DNA from: Mesohalobacter halotolerans
GTDB lineage: Bacteria > Bacteroidota > Bacteroidia > Flavobacteriales > Flavobacteriaceae
Assembly (NCBI RefSeq): GCF_006120725.1
Contig: NZ_SWMU01000001.1
Span: 682,001 to 746,000 of the forward strand
DNA: 64,000 bases
Direction of reading: 5' to 3'
Position 1 is the stretch's first letter; each line of letters opens with the position of its first letter. Shown one piece after another: positions 1-7,865 of this stretch. A model generated the notes under the pieces. That model did not search any database and was not told the DNA's origin. It saw only the letters and a list, made by a program, of their open reading frames with translations. The translations under genes and the position numbers were made by a program.

Positions 1-340
1 TGCAGGAGCCTAAGCTTGCTTAAAGGCGAATGGAAAATAAAAAATCCCAAAAGCCTGCAGCAGCTGGCTAGGATTCTATTTGCAGGAGTGGGCTTCATTT
101 CTGGATCAACTTGAGTTAATCCAGTTTTCATAAGCCCAAGCTTGCCTGAAGGCTTGTGTTAAATAAAAAAGCCAAAAACTGTGCTAGCAGTTTTGGATTT
201 CTATTTGCATGAGTGGGCTTCAACTCTGGATCAACTTGAGTTAATCCAGTTCTTTTTGAGCTTGACAGGACAAATAAAAAATGTGCAAAATCTTTGTGGT
301 TCTATTTGTAGGCGTAGGCTTCAATTCTCAATCTAGATGA
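1..340. repeat. Tandem ~125-bp hairpin-rich repeat, about three units
   Basis: The block from TCTATTTGCAGGAGTGGGCTT at 75 recurs at 200 and, degenerate, at 301, giving a period of about 125 bp. The remains of another unit run in from the left edge. Two copies carry the same near-palindrome (101-124 and 226-249) starting CTGGATC and ending ATCCAG. The parts between conserved blocks form their own inverted repeats, for example CCAAAAACTG with CAGTTTTGG at 171-195. On the minus strand the conserved block reads TGLTQVDPE(M/L)KPT(P/H)ANR in one frame in two copies and ELKPTPTNR in the third, but no complete gene is present. It looks like a dispersed flavobacterial repeat; function unknown. Confidence 0.7.
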
Positions 341-380
341 TTTTGTAAATACCTTTGTAGAGGAGTTAAAAATAAAACAT

Positions 381-426
381 AAATCCCCATGACACTACCA
401 CAGGGATTTTAAACGCTTTTTTTAAA
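381..426. terminator. Bidirectional hairpin terminator
   Basis: AAATCCC (381-387) pairs with GGGATTT (403-409). On the plus strand it is followed by a T-rich tract at 417-423; on the minus strand it is followed by TTTATGTTTTATTTTT. It sits just beyond the stop of the minus-strand small gene at 433-621 and would end it. Confidence 0.55.
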
Positions 427-432
427 GATGTT

Positions 433-621
433 TTATATTTCAAAATTAGGCTTCAGTCTTAAAGCAAAGGCCTTATTTAAAATATCTATCAACTTCGTTT
501 TAGTCGCATTCTTTTGCTTTACTGTCTTATCTATTTTATGGTTTTTTAGGCGTTCTATTTCTCGTTTATCATTTATAAGATCTAAATTATTGGGGTTGGC
601 CCACATCATCGGTGTATTCAT
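433..621 (-). CDS. Small basic protein of unknown function (62 aa)
   Basis: The product is not recognised. It is hydrophilic and rich in Lys, Asn and Ile, with an amphipathic run in the middle (DKREIERLKNHKIDK) and no signal peptide or membrane segment. Support for a real gene comes from context: a good flavobacterial promoter (-7 box TATGTTTG, -33 TTG, spacer 20) lies about 70 bp upstream in the right orientation, and a hairpin terminator follows the stop. The opposite strand carries a hydrophobic 73-codon frame over the same bases (428-649) without such signals. It could still be a truncated remnant of a longer gene, since it lies between repeats and a broken GIY-YIG gene. Confidence 0.4.
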   Translation of the reverse strand: MNTPMMWANPNNLDLINDKREIERLKNHKIDKTVKQKNATKTKLIDILNKAFALRLKPNFEI

Positions 622-693
622 CTGTTCTCATTTTAAATTAGAAAATTAGTTTTAATCTTAGCTTTTCAACCAAATTAATTATGTCTCATTGTG

Positions 694-724
694 CAAACAT
701 ATATTCTTTTTTCCTAAGGGACAA
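694..724 (-). promoter_or_regulatory. Bacteroidota-type promoter for the 433-621 gene
   Basis: On the minus strand TATGTTTG (701 to 694) matches the TAnnTTTG -7 element. TTG (724 to 722) lies 20 bases upstream, as expected for the -33 element. The predicted transcript starts near 688, giving a leader of about 66 nt before the ATG at 621. Confidence 0.5.
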
Positions 725-1068
725 TGAATTAAGCAATAAATTAACCTTAAATATTTATTTATCTATCTGAAATACAGGGTTTTATATTCTGTCATAAAAT
801 GTTGTAGCAAATTGTAAAGCACTGACATACAGTTAATTAAAAAAAATACCTAAAAGCGTTAATTTGATAACAAAAATTTTACATATATCTATTTAATATT
901 TTAACAATTATGTTAAAATACTGAAATATTTATGCTCAAAATGTATTTGATTCTAGGATTTGCTGAGTTGTGTAGAGATGTCATATCTTTAATAATATCG
1001 AAACCGCTGACCTTTGTTTTCGTTTATAAAATAAATTATTTTTTGCCTTGATTTTAGTCTTTTGATTT
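725..1068. other. AT-rich intergenic stretch, nothing recognised
   Basis: This very AT-rich stretch has stops in all frames at short intervals. I see no RNA gene, repeat or convincing coding remnant here. Confidence 0.5.
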
Positions 1069-1290
1069 TTATTCAAAACTAAACGCTTCACTTCTAGTCT
1101 TAAAAGCTTTTGGCCATATTATTTTCCAAGGTCTGAATTTCTTAGTATAGTTTGAATATCCTTTGTTATGATAGGCTAATCTGTTTTGCAAATCTTGTGT
1201 TTGACCGATATAAAATCGCCCATCGTAAAGGGATTCTAATAAGTAAGTGTAGTAAGTAATGCCAGATAATTTTACAATTTGTAAAGGATT
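1069..1290 (-). pseudogene. GIY-YIG nuclease, 5'-truncated remnant
   Basis: The open frame reads YYTYLLESLYDGRFYIGQTQ, then a conserved R in the QNRLAYHN segment, and ends at a TAA at 1069-1071. The YYTYLL and FYIGQT motifs define the GIY-YIG domain of the small UvrC/YhbQ-type family, which has about 80-100 residues. No ATG, GTG or TTG lies in a usable position. The frame is bounded upstream by TAG at 1291-1293, so the start is missing unless ATT at 1258-1260 (giving 63 codons) is used. The 3' end follows directly from the tRNA-Ala gene on the same strand. I read it as a remnant that lost its 5' end. Family members are nucleases of uncertain role, and no function is claimed here. Confidence 0.65.
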
Positions 1291-1308
1291 CTATCAGCAG
1301 AAAAACAG

Positions 1309-1382
1309 TGGAGAATATCGGATTCGAACCGATGACCCCTACGCTGCCAGCGTAGTGCTCTAGCCAACTGAGCTAATCCCCC
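1309..1382 (-). tRNA. tRNA-Ala (anticodon GGC)
   Basis: The minus strand folds into a complete 74-nt cloverleaf. The acceptor is GGGGGAT/ATTCTCC, the D-arm GCTC/GAGC, the anticodon arm CTACG/CGTAG with loop CTGGCAG (U33, anticodon GGC, A37), the variable loop GGGTC and the T-arm ATCGG/CCGAT with TTCGAAT. The G3-U70 wobble pair, the main identity element for alanyl-tRNA synthetase, is present. The discriminator is A, CCA is not encoded, and a T-run follows, which may terminate the transcript. It decodes GCC and GCU. Confidence 0.95.
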
Positions 1383-1462
1383 ATTTGTGCAGACAAATTT
1401 ACTATTATTTTTATTTTTAAATCCAAATTAATTGATATTTTGCATGATTAAATATTATTCTT

Positions 1463-2050
1463 ATGCTCGCAGACTTTTGGTTCAATTTAAAACTTGGTTT
1501 GTTTCACGTTTTAGACTGGAATGCTTACGATCATATTTTATTCTTGATTGCTTTAGTCGCCGCTTACACCTTTAGCGAAGGCAAACGCGTGTTTTGGCTG
1601 GTGACAGTTTTTACGTTAGGTCATACAGTTTCTCTAACTTTATCGGCATATGAGGTGATTCAAATGGATAGCGGGTTAATAGAATTTTTAATTCCAGTGA
1701 GTATTTTATTTACAGCGATTTACAATATTATTTTTGCCAATAAGAATATTGCAAAGCAAAAAGTTAATGGCCTTTATGCGTTAACTTTAATTTTTGGTCT
1801 GATTCACGGTTTTGGGTTTTCTTCTTATTTTAATTTGGTCTCACAAGGCACAGAAAACAAATTGGTCATGTTAGTAGAATTTGCTCTTGGGGTAGAATTG
1901 GCCCAGCTGTTTGTTGTGGTCCCGGTGTTAATTTTAGGATTTCTAGTTCAAAACCTGTTTCGTTTTTCTAAAAAAGACTGGATACTGATCAGTTGTTCTA
2001 TCGTTATCGGTCTTTGTATTCCTATTTTAAGAGAAATTTGGATCTGGTGA
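1463..2050 (+). CDS. HupE/UreJ-like integral membrane protein
   Basis: This 195-residue protein is almost entirely hydrophobic, with six or seven predicted membrane helices. It carries the pattern of the HupE/UreJ_2 family: an N-terminal H-x2-D-x4-DH (residues 15-24), a TLGHT motif near residue 53 and an FGLIHGFGFS motif near 112-119. HupE relatives are linked to nickel or other metal uptake, but the flavobacterial branch has no assigned substrate, and no hydrogenase or urease genes are nearby. The conserved His and Asp in membrane segments fit metal handling. The gene is followed 88 bp later by dCMP deaminase on the same strand. Confidence 0.75.
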   Translation: MLADFWFNLKLGLFHVLDWNAYDHILFLIALVAAYTFSEGKRVFWLVTVFTLGHTVSLTLSAYEVIQMDSGLIEFLIPVSILFTAIYNIIFANKNIAKQKVNGLYALTLIFGLIHGFGFSSYFNLVSQGTENKLVMLVEFALGVELAQLFVVVPVLILGFLVQNLFRFSKKDWILISCSIVIGLCIPILREIWIW

Positions 2051-2138
2051 GAAACCTTTAAGAAAAGATAAAGACCTTAACACATTTAAATGTTTTAAAT
2101 TTGAATTTAACGTATATTGTGTTGTTATAAAAGCCTAA

Positions 2139-2570
2139 ATGAATCCCAAAAAACAAGAAAAATTTGACCGTGCCTATTTACGCATGGCTAGAGAATGGGG
2201 CAAGTTGTCGCATTGCAAACGCAAGCAAGTCGGGGCTATTATTGTAAAAGACAGAATGATTATATCTGATGGTTACAACGGTACACCAAGCGGTTTTGAT
2301 AACAACTGTGAAGATGAAGACGGCATTACAAAATGGTATGTTCTTCATGCCGAGGCTAATGCCATATTAAAAGTTGCATCATCTACCCAATCCAGTCGAG
2401 GTTCAACTTTATATATTACACTATCCCCCTGTAGAGAGTGCAGTAAATTGATTCACCAAGCGGGAATCATAAGAGTGGTTTATCAAAAGGCTTATAAAGA
2501 TAATTCAGGTCTTGTTTTTTTAAAGAAAGCTGGTGTTGAATTAGTGCATTTACCTGATGTGAAAGAATGA
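2139..2570 (+). CDS. dCMP deaminase
   Basis: A 143-residue cytidine/deoxycytidylate deaminase-family protein that converts dCMP to dUMP, feeding thymidylate synthesis. The zinc site is intact: HAEAN at 70-74 supplies the His ligand and the catalytic Glu72, and PCREC at 97-101 supplies two Cys ligands. The N-terminal part (GAIIVKDRMIISDGYNGTP) matches the ComEB/dCMP deaminase substrate loop. Its stop overlaps the start region of the S41 protease (2572), so the two genes are probably co-transcribed. A thymidine kinase lies 3 kb downstream. Confidence 0.9.
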   Translation: MNPKKQEKFDRAYLRMAREWGKLSHCKRKQVGAIIVKDRMIISDGYNGTPSGFDNNCEDEDGITKWYVLHAEANAILKVASSTQSSRGSTLYITLSPCRECSKLIHQAGIIRVVYQKAYKDNSGLVFLKKAGVELVHLPDVKE

Positions 2571-2571
2571 T

Positions 2572-4182
2572 ATGAAACGCGTAAAAATAATATATATTCC
2601 TGTGTTGCTCAGCATTGCCTGTGTGATAGGGATTTATATTGGTGCGCTTTTCAATGTATCTTCTCCGATAAGCTCAATTAAACTCTACAAACAAAAGCAA
2701 AAGCTCAACACTTTAATACAACTCATTGAAAATAAATATGTCGATCAGGTTGACACCGATAGTATTGTAGATTTGACGATAAGTCAAATTATACAAGATT
2801 TAGACCCACATACTGCTTATTTGCCCAAAGCTGAATTGGATGCTGAAAACCAAAGTATGAACGGGAGTTTTGTCGGAATTGGTATCAGTTTTTACAAAAA
2901 CAACGATACGCTTACAGTAATCCGGACAATCCCAAATGGACCAAGCGATAAAGCCGGTTTACAATCTGGTGACAAAATTTTATACGCAGATGGATTGAAT
3001 TTATCACAACCCGAAATTACATCAGATTCTATTGTAAAACTTTTAAAGGGTGAACGACTCACGGAAGTTAATTTAAAAGTAAAACGCGACAAACAAGAGA
3101 ATTTTTTGAGCTTTAAAGTAAAGCGAAATTCTGTCTCGCTCAAAAGTGTTGATGCGGGATTTATGATTGATTCTAGCACGGCTTACATTAAGATTAATCG
3201 GTTTGCCAAAACTACTTATGATGAGTTTAAGGCTTACGCCAAAACTTTAGAGTCCAAAAACCCACAACGCATTATTGTCGACATTAGAGACAATGGTGGA
3301 GGTTATCTGAAAGAGGCCGTTGATATTGCTGACGAATTTTTAGCTGATGACACACCTGTACTTTACACCAAAGATCGAGGTGGCAACATGAGTGAAACTC
3401 TAGCTACTGCACAAGGTTTATTTGAAAACAAAAAAGTAATCATCTTAATCAATGAGAAATCTGCATCGGCCAGTGAAATTTTGGCAGGTGCTATTCAAGA
3501 TAATGATCGCGGTCTTATAGTAGGTCGGCGGTCATTTGGTAAAGGTCTTGTCCAACGCATCATGCCGCTTGGTGATGGTAGCGCAGTGAGACTTACAGTT
3601 GCTCGATATTATACACCTACAGGTCGCTCTATTCAACGGTCTTACAATAATGGTAGAGAAGATTATTTTAATGACTACATGAGTCGTTATACCAACGGCG
3701 AGCTGCAATCTGCAGATAGTATTGTTGTAGTTGATTCTTTAACCTTTAAAACCCCTAAAGGAAAGACCGTTTATGGCGGTGGAGGCATTATTCCCGATGT
3801 TTTTGTTCCAAAGGAAATGGGTGATGTCAATACCGATTTACACGATATGTTTGAAGCTGGTATTTTGGATCGATTTATATTCTCTGAACTTGAGAAAAAC
3901 AGATCCTATTACAACAGTCTAAATGTTGAAGATTTTCTCTCTTATTATCAAGTCAGCCAAAGTATGTTAGTTGCATTTGATGATTTTTTACAAAGCTTTG
4001 ATATCAAATATGAAGAAGATGAATATACGCAATCTACTATAACAACCTATCTCAAAGCCACAATAGCTCAACAACTTTTCAATACAAATCTAGCCTATCA
4101 AATTATTGTAAAAAAGGATGTTATGGTTATGAAAGCTTTAAACATTAAATCACAATTATCTAACCCAAACCTTTTACAATAA
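2572..4182 (+). CDS. S41 C-terminal processing peptidase (CtpA/Prc-like)
   Basis: A 536-residue periplasmic protease anchored by one N-terminal membrane segment (about 8-27). A PDZ domain at about 95-175 is followed by the S41 catalytic core. The Ser-Lys dyad is visible: Ser299 in KSASASEIL and Lys324 in SFGKGLVQ, with the 25-residue spacing seen in E. coli Prc. Such enzymes trim C-termini of envelope proteins. The gene follows dCMP deaminase by one base. Its last 23 bases overlap the convergent rsmI gene. A second S41 paralogue with the same dyad lies at 20996-22615. Confidence 0.92.
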   Translation: MKRVKIIYIPVLLSIACVIGIYIGALFNVSSPISSIKLYKQKQKLNTLIQLIENKYVDQVDTDSIVDLTISQIIQDLDPHTAYLPKAELDAENQSMNGSFVGIGISFYKNNDTLTVIRTIPNGPSDKAGLQSGDKILYADGLNLSQPEITSDSIVKLLKGERLTEVNLKVKRDKQENFLSFKVKRNSVSLKSVDAGFMIDSSTAYIKINRFAKTTYDEFKAYAKTLESKNPQRIIVDIRDNGGGYLKEAVDIADEFLADDTPVLYTKDRGGNMSETLATAQGLFENKKVIILINEKSASASEILAGAIQDNDRGLIVGRRSFGKGLVQRIMPLGDGSAVRLTVARYYTPTGRSIQRSYNNGREDYFNDYMSRYTNGELQSADSIVVVDSLTFKTPKGKTVYGGGGIIPDVFVPKEMGDVNTDLHDMFEAGILDRFIFSELEKNRSYYNSLNVEDFLSYYQVSQSMLVAFDDFLQSFDIKYEEDEYTQSTITTYLKATIAQQLFNTNLAYQIIVKKDVMVMKALNIKSQLSNPNLLQ

Positions 4183-4825
4183 TGACAAACTCACCCTTGG
4201 GGTTTTGAGTCGTGAACAAATCTAATAGCTCGTCAATGCTACCGTGTTTGGTCTCTTCGTATAGCTTACTGATTTCCCTGGAAATGCTGATTAAGCGTTC
4301 ACCTCCAAAAGTAGATTTGAAATCTTTCAGGGTTTTCAGAACTTTGTAGGGCGATTCGTAAAATATCATTGTTCGCACTTCATTTTTTAAAAGTTTAAGT
4401 CGTTTTTGACGGCCTTTTTTTGGGGGGAGAAATCCCTCAAAAGCAAATTTGTCATTGGGTAAACCACTTGTAACTAATGCGGGTACAAAAGCTGTAGCAC
4501 CAGGCAAACATGTCATTTTGAGCCCATGCTCTGCACAAGTCCTCGACAATAAAAATCCGGGATCTGATATTCCCGGTGTGCCAGCATCCGTGATCAGGGC
4601 AATGTCTTCACTATTATTTAGCCGCTCAATAATTTTATCCGTAAGGCTATGTTCATTGTGTTGATGATAGGCAATCATCGGCGTTTGAATGCCGTAATTT
4701 TTTAGCAATTTACCACTGACTCTTGTATCTTCAGCTAAGATAAGATTTACTGCTTTAAGTACCTCAACACCGCGATAGGTCATATCTTTGAGGTTGCCTA
4801 TCGGCGTTGGAACAAAGTAAAGCAT
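4160..4825 (-). CDS. rsmI: 16S rRNA (cytidine1402-2'-O)-methyltransferase RsmI
   Basis: A 221-residue SAM-dependent tetrapyrrole-methylase-fold enzyme that 2'-O-methylates C1402 in the ribosomal P site. Typical RsmI motifs are present: LYFVPTPIGNLKDMTYR at the N-terminus, LILAEDTRVSGKLL, YHQHNE, LITDAGTPGISDPG and the LPGATAFVPALVTSGLP block. It lacks the C-terminal extension of E. coli RsmI (286 aa). It is co-oriented with the gene at 4828-5688 (2-bp gap) and overlaps the convergent S41 gene at its 3' end. Confidence 0.92.
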   Translation of the reverse strand: MLYFVPTPIGNLKDMTYRGVEVLKAVNLILAEDTRVSGKLLKNYGIQTPMIAYHQHNEHSLTDKIIERLNNSEDIALITDAGTPGISDPGFLLSRTCAEHGLKMTCLPGATAFVPALVTSGLPNDKFAFEGFLPPKKGRQKRLKLLKNEVRTMIFYESPYKVLKTLKDFKSTFGGERLISISREISKLYEETKHGSIDELLDLFTTQNPKGEFVIIVKGLG

Positions 4826-4827
4826 GA

Positions 4828-5688
4828 TTATTCAAATTTTTTTTCAATCAAATGAAGCAGTCTATTAGCAATGTCTTCTTTGTCTTTCCAATAGCTGTAC
4901 TTGTCTTGAATTTGCTCATTGAGATACGACTTCACTTCTTCAAAACTTTTCAAAGCGTTGATGCGACCAATAAAACTTTCGTAGGCTTTAGTATCGCCTT
5001 TAAAGAGCTGATTGACAAAAGTCAACCTATCATTAAGCCCAATTTTCAACTCTTTATTTAAACTGTCGTTGAGCGATTTTTTAGGTTGGGAAAACAAATC
5101 CATTTTGCGTTTTGGATGCTTCTCTTCATCTTTTCTCTTTTCTGATGAATTTTGGGTTCCAGCATCTTCTTTAACTTCAGTATTTTCTTCATTTGGGTTG
5201 TCAGACTCTTCTTGAGAGGAATCTTTTGCAGGCTCAAAATTGGGCAAATCGTCAAAATGCACGCCAAAGTCTTGAACGTCTTCAGTTGACGAAGGCTTTG
5301 TCTCTGGTTTTGTGTTGCTATCTGAATCTTGACTTTGTTTTTCAAACATCTTATCAACTTGTTCAGTCTCATAAGGCATTTGCGACACAATATCTTTTAT
5401 TTTTTCTGTATTGTGTTCGTAAATTTGATCTTCATTATATTCAGTGCCATCGGGGTAATTAAGGTCTGCTTTTTCATCTTCATACTCTTGCTCTATGGCT
5501 TTTTCGACATCGTGTTTTTTTATTGTAGGTTTGGCACCTTCAAAATGTTTTTCAGCAAAAGACAGTACAGATAATTTTTCGTATAAAACAGCAGCTTCTT
5601 CTTTAAGTTCGTGTATTTCAGCTTTATCCCTTAATTTGAGGATTCTGTGGGCTAAGCTCATCAATTCGTCTTCTAGGACTTTCTTCAT
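4828..5688 (-). CDS. Conserved acidic hypothetical protein
   Basis: I do not recognise a characterised family for this 286-residue protein. The N-terminal 60 residues form a likely helical hairpin (LAHRILKLRDKAEIHELKEEAAVLYEKL). A long, low-complexity acidic linker (about 80-190, rich in E, D, S, N and Q) follows. A basic-to-acidic C-terminal helical domain (about 195-286) carries LNDRLTFVNQLFKGDTKAYESFIGRI. There is no signal peptide or membrane segment, so it is probably cytoplasmic. It lies directly upstream of rsmI and is divergent from tdk. The two-domain build with a disordered linker resembles a flavobacterial housekeeping protein of unknown role. Confidence 0.75.
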   Translation of the reverse strand: MKKVLEDELMSLAHRILKLRDKAEIHELKEEAAVLYEKLSVLSFAEKHFEGAKPTIKKHDVEKAIEQEYEDEKADLNYPDGTEYNEDQIYEHNTEKIKDIVSQMPYETEQVDKMFEKQSQDSDSNTKPETKPSSTEDVQDFGVHFDDLPNFEPAKDSSQEESDNPNEENTEVKEDAGTQNSSEKRKDEEKHPKRKMDLFSQPKKSLNDSLNKELKIGLNDRLTFVNQLFKGDTKAYESFIGRINALKSFEEVKSYLNEQIQDKYSYWKDKEDIANRLLHLIEKKFE

Positions 5689-5786
5689 TTTTGTTTCTTT
5701 GTCTGTATATTAACGCTTTATTTTTACTAATTTTAACGATTTAAAATTAAAGAAATTGTTTCGGTAATCCTCATAAAAATAAAAAA

Positions 5787-6419
5787 ATGTTTCTTGAAAA
5801 TACTGTAAATCACAAAGAAAAATTTGGTTGGATAGAAGTGATCTGTGGTAGCATGTTTTCAGGAAAGACCGAAGAACTTATCCGTCGACTAAAACGAGCG
5901 CAATTTGCTAAACAAAAGGTAGAGATTTTTAAGCCTCAAATCGATAATCGCTACGATGAGGCGCATGTTACATCTCATGATGAAAATAAAATACACTCAA
6001 CACCTGTGCCAGCTGCAGGCAATATTCCACTAATGGCAGATGATTGTGACGTAATAGGCATAGATGAAGCTCAATTTTTTGATGATGAAATTGTCAATGT
6101 TTGTAACAATCTGGCCAATCAAGGCAAAAGAGTGATTGTGGCCGGCTTGGATATGGACTTTAAAGGCAATCCTTTTGGACCTATGCCCAATTTAATGGCT
6201 ACGGCAGAATACGTAACCAAAGTGCATGCGGTGTGTACCAGAACTGGTAATTTGGCGCAATATAGTTTTAGAAAATCATCAAGTGATAAGTTGGTTTTTC
6301 TTGGTGAAACCGATGAATACGAGCCTTTAAGTAGAGCAGCATATTTCAAAGCGATGCGGCAAGAAAAATTAAAGCAAATCGAACTTAACGATATAGAAGA
6401 AATTAAACCCAAAGATTAA
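5787..6419 (+). CDS. tdk: Thymidine kinase (type II)
   Basis: A 210-residue enzyme that phosphorylates thymidine to dTMP in the salvage pathway. The P-loop GSMFSGKTEE is at 21-30, the DEAQFF motif with the catalytic base Glu94 is at 93-98, and the lasso-type C-terminal region is present. Unusually, the structural zinc site is not conserved. Bacterial type II kinases normally have two Cys-x2-Cys pairs; here the first pair is reduced to Cys150 in CTRTG and the second is LSRAAY. The stop overlaps the alr start (TAATG), so translation may be coupled. Confidence 0.93.
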   Translation: MFLENTVNHKEKFGWIEVICGSMFSGKTEELIRRLKRAQFAKQKVEIFKPQIDNRYDEAHVTSHDENKIHSTPVPAAGNIPLMADDCDVIGIDEAQFFDDEIVNVCNNLANQGKRVIVAGLDMDFKGNPFGPMPNLMATAEYVTKVHAVCTRTGNLAQYSFRKSSSDKLVFLGETDEYEPLSRAAYFKAMRQEKLKQIELNDIEEIKPKD

Positions 6420-7528
6420 TGCATAAACCATTGGAAACCCGACTTGAGATTAACCTAAGTGCTTTAAAACACAATTTTGAAGTCATAAAAAGTCATCTTA
6501 AATCAGAGACCAAAATTATGGGTGTTGTTAAAGCTTATGCTTATGGTTCTGACTCTTTGATTATTGGGAAAGCACTTCAGGATTTAGGGGTTTCTTATTT
6601 GGCTGTTGCCTACATAGAAGAAGGTGTTCGCCTCAGAAAAGGAGGCATTCAATGCCCAATTTTAATATTTTACCCACAGCTAGAAGAGTTGTCGCAACTT
6701 TTGGAATTTGATTTAACACCCAGCGTATATAGCTTCTATTTTTTAAAATCTCTTCATCAAAATTTAAAACATCAGAGCGTTAAAGGCTTTCCTATCCATC
6801 TTAAAATTAATACGGGAATGAATCGCTTAGGCTTTGATAAACACCAGTTTGAAGATGTCAAAACGTGCTTATCCGATAGACAAACTTTAAAACTAAAGGG
6901 CATATTTTCTCATTTGGCTGCAGCTGGTATGCCAAATGAAAAAAGATTCTCCCTTGAGCAAATCCAAAGTTTTCAATCTGCAGTTAAAGTTTTTGAGGCC
7001 TATGCGTCTCACGATTTGACAACTCATCTTTGTAATTCCAGTGGAATATTAAATTATGCTGAAGCTGAAATGGATATGGTGCGCGCTGGTATTGCACTTT
7101 ATGGTTATGGCAATCATCCGAAAGAGCATAAAATGTTAAAGCCTGTAGCCTCTTTAAAAACTCCAATAGCCCAATTAAGGTGGATTGTAAAAGGCGATAG
7201 CGTGGGTTATGATAGAAAATATAAAGCTCAAAGCAAAAGACAAATTGCGACTTTACCTTTAGGTTATGCAGATGGTATTTCTAGAATTTACGGAAACGGA
7301 AATGGTATTGTAAAACTTCATGGCAAAATTGCACCAATTGTCGGCAATGTTTGTATGGATACTTTGATGGTTGATGTCACTGATATCAATTGTGAAGAGG
7401 GCGATGAAGTTTTAATTTTTGGCGAAGGGCATTCGGCATTAGATTTTGATATCAACCAATTGAGTATTCCTTATGAGTTGATTACTAGAATTTCTCAACG
7501 CGTAAGTCGAATCGTTATAGACAAATGA
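6419..7528 (+). CDS. alr: Alanine racemase
   Basis: A 369-residue PLP enzyme that interconverts L- and D-alanine for peptidoglycan. The PLP lysine is Lys38 in the GVVKAYAYG motif, and the opposing catalytic Tyr is at about 264 in SVGYDRKY. HLKINTGMNRLGF and GNVCMDTLMVDVT are also family signatures. The length is normal. It overlaps tdk by one base and the following ABM gene by four (ATGA), forming a three-gene unit. Confidence 0.95.
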   Translation: MHKPLETRLEINLSALKHNFEVIKSHLKSETKIMGVVKAYAYGSDSLIIGKALQDLGVSYLAVAYIEEGVRLRKGGIQCPILIFYPQLEELSQLLEFDLTPSVYSFYFLKSLHQNLKHQSVKGFPIHLKINTGMNRLGFDKHQFEDVKTCLSDRQTLKLKGIFSHLAAAGMPNEKRFSLEQIQSFQSAVKVFEAYASHDLTTHLCNSSGILNYAEAEMDMVRAGIALYGYGNHPKEHKMLKPVASLKTPIAQLRWIVKGDSVGYDRKYKAQSKRQIATLPLGYADGISRIYGNGNGIVKLHGKIAPIVGNVCMDTLMVDVTDINCEEGDEVLIFGEGHSALDFDINQLSIPYELITRISQRVSRIVIDK

Positions 7529-7857
7529 CTTTAAATATGATAGCTCAAACTCCCAAACCACCGTATTATGCCGTTATTTTTTCGTCTATACGAACTTCAG
7601 AAGACGATAATACTTATGCTGAAATGGCTGAATTGATGATAAACTTAGCCCAAAAGCAAGAAGGTTTTCTGGGTGCAGAAATTGCTAGAGATTCAATAGG
7701 AATAACAGTGTCTTATTGGAAAGATTTACAATCTATAAAACAATGGAAAAATCATTATCAACATCAAATAGCTCAACGCAAAGGACAAAACCAATGGTAT
7801 AAAAGCTACAAAACCAGAATTGCTAAAGTCGAACAAGACTATAGCTTTCGGAAGTAA
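7525..7857 (+). CDS. Antibiotic biosynthesis monooxygenase (ABM)-domain protein
   Basis: A 110-residue protein with one dimeric alpha/beta-barrel ABM domain, recognised from YYAVIFSSIRTSEDDNTYAEMAELMINLAQKQEGFLGAE (quoted in parts: YYAVIFSS, then AQKQEGFLGAE) and the following SYWKDLQSIKQWKNH. Members of this fold include small monooxygenases and heme-degrading proteins. The catalytic features of heme oxygenases are not evident, so the substrate is unknown. The ATG at 7525 overlaps the alr stop; a second ATG at 7537 is also possible. Confidence 0.75.
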   Translation: MTLNMIAQTPKPPYYAVIFSSIRTSEDDNTYAEMAELMINLAQKQEGFLGAEIARDSIGITVSYWKDLQSIKQWKNHYQHQIAQRKGQNQWYKSYKTRIAKVEQDYSFRK

Positions 7858-7865
7858 GTAGTCTA

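Noticed and set aside
1-340. CRISPR-like array
   Set aside because: Units of ~125 bp with related, not unrelated, intervening blocks and no cas genes.
428-649. Plus-strand 73-codon hydrophobic frame opposite the 62-aa gene
   Set aside because: It starts within the terminator's T-tract and has no promoter or homology; the minus-strand frame has both promoter and terminator.
1309-1382. tRNA-Ala as the edge of an integrated mobile element
   Set aside because: No integrase, direct att duplication or mobility gene is visible in the window.
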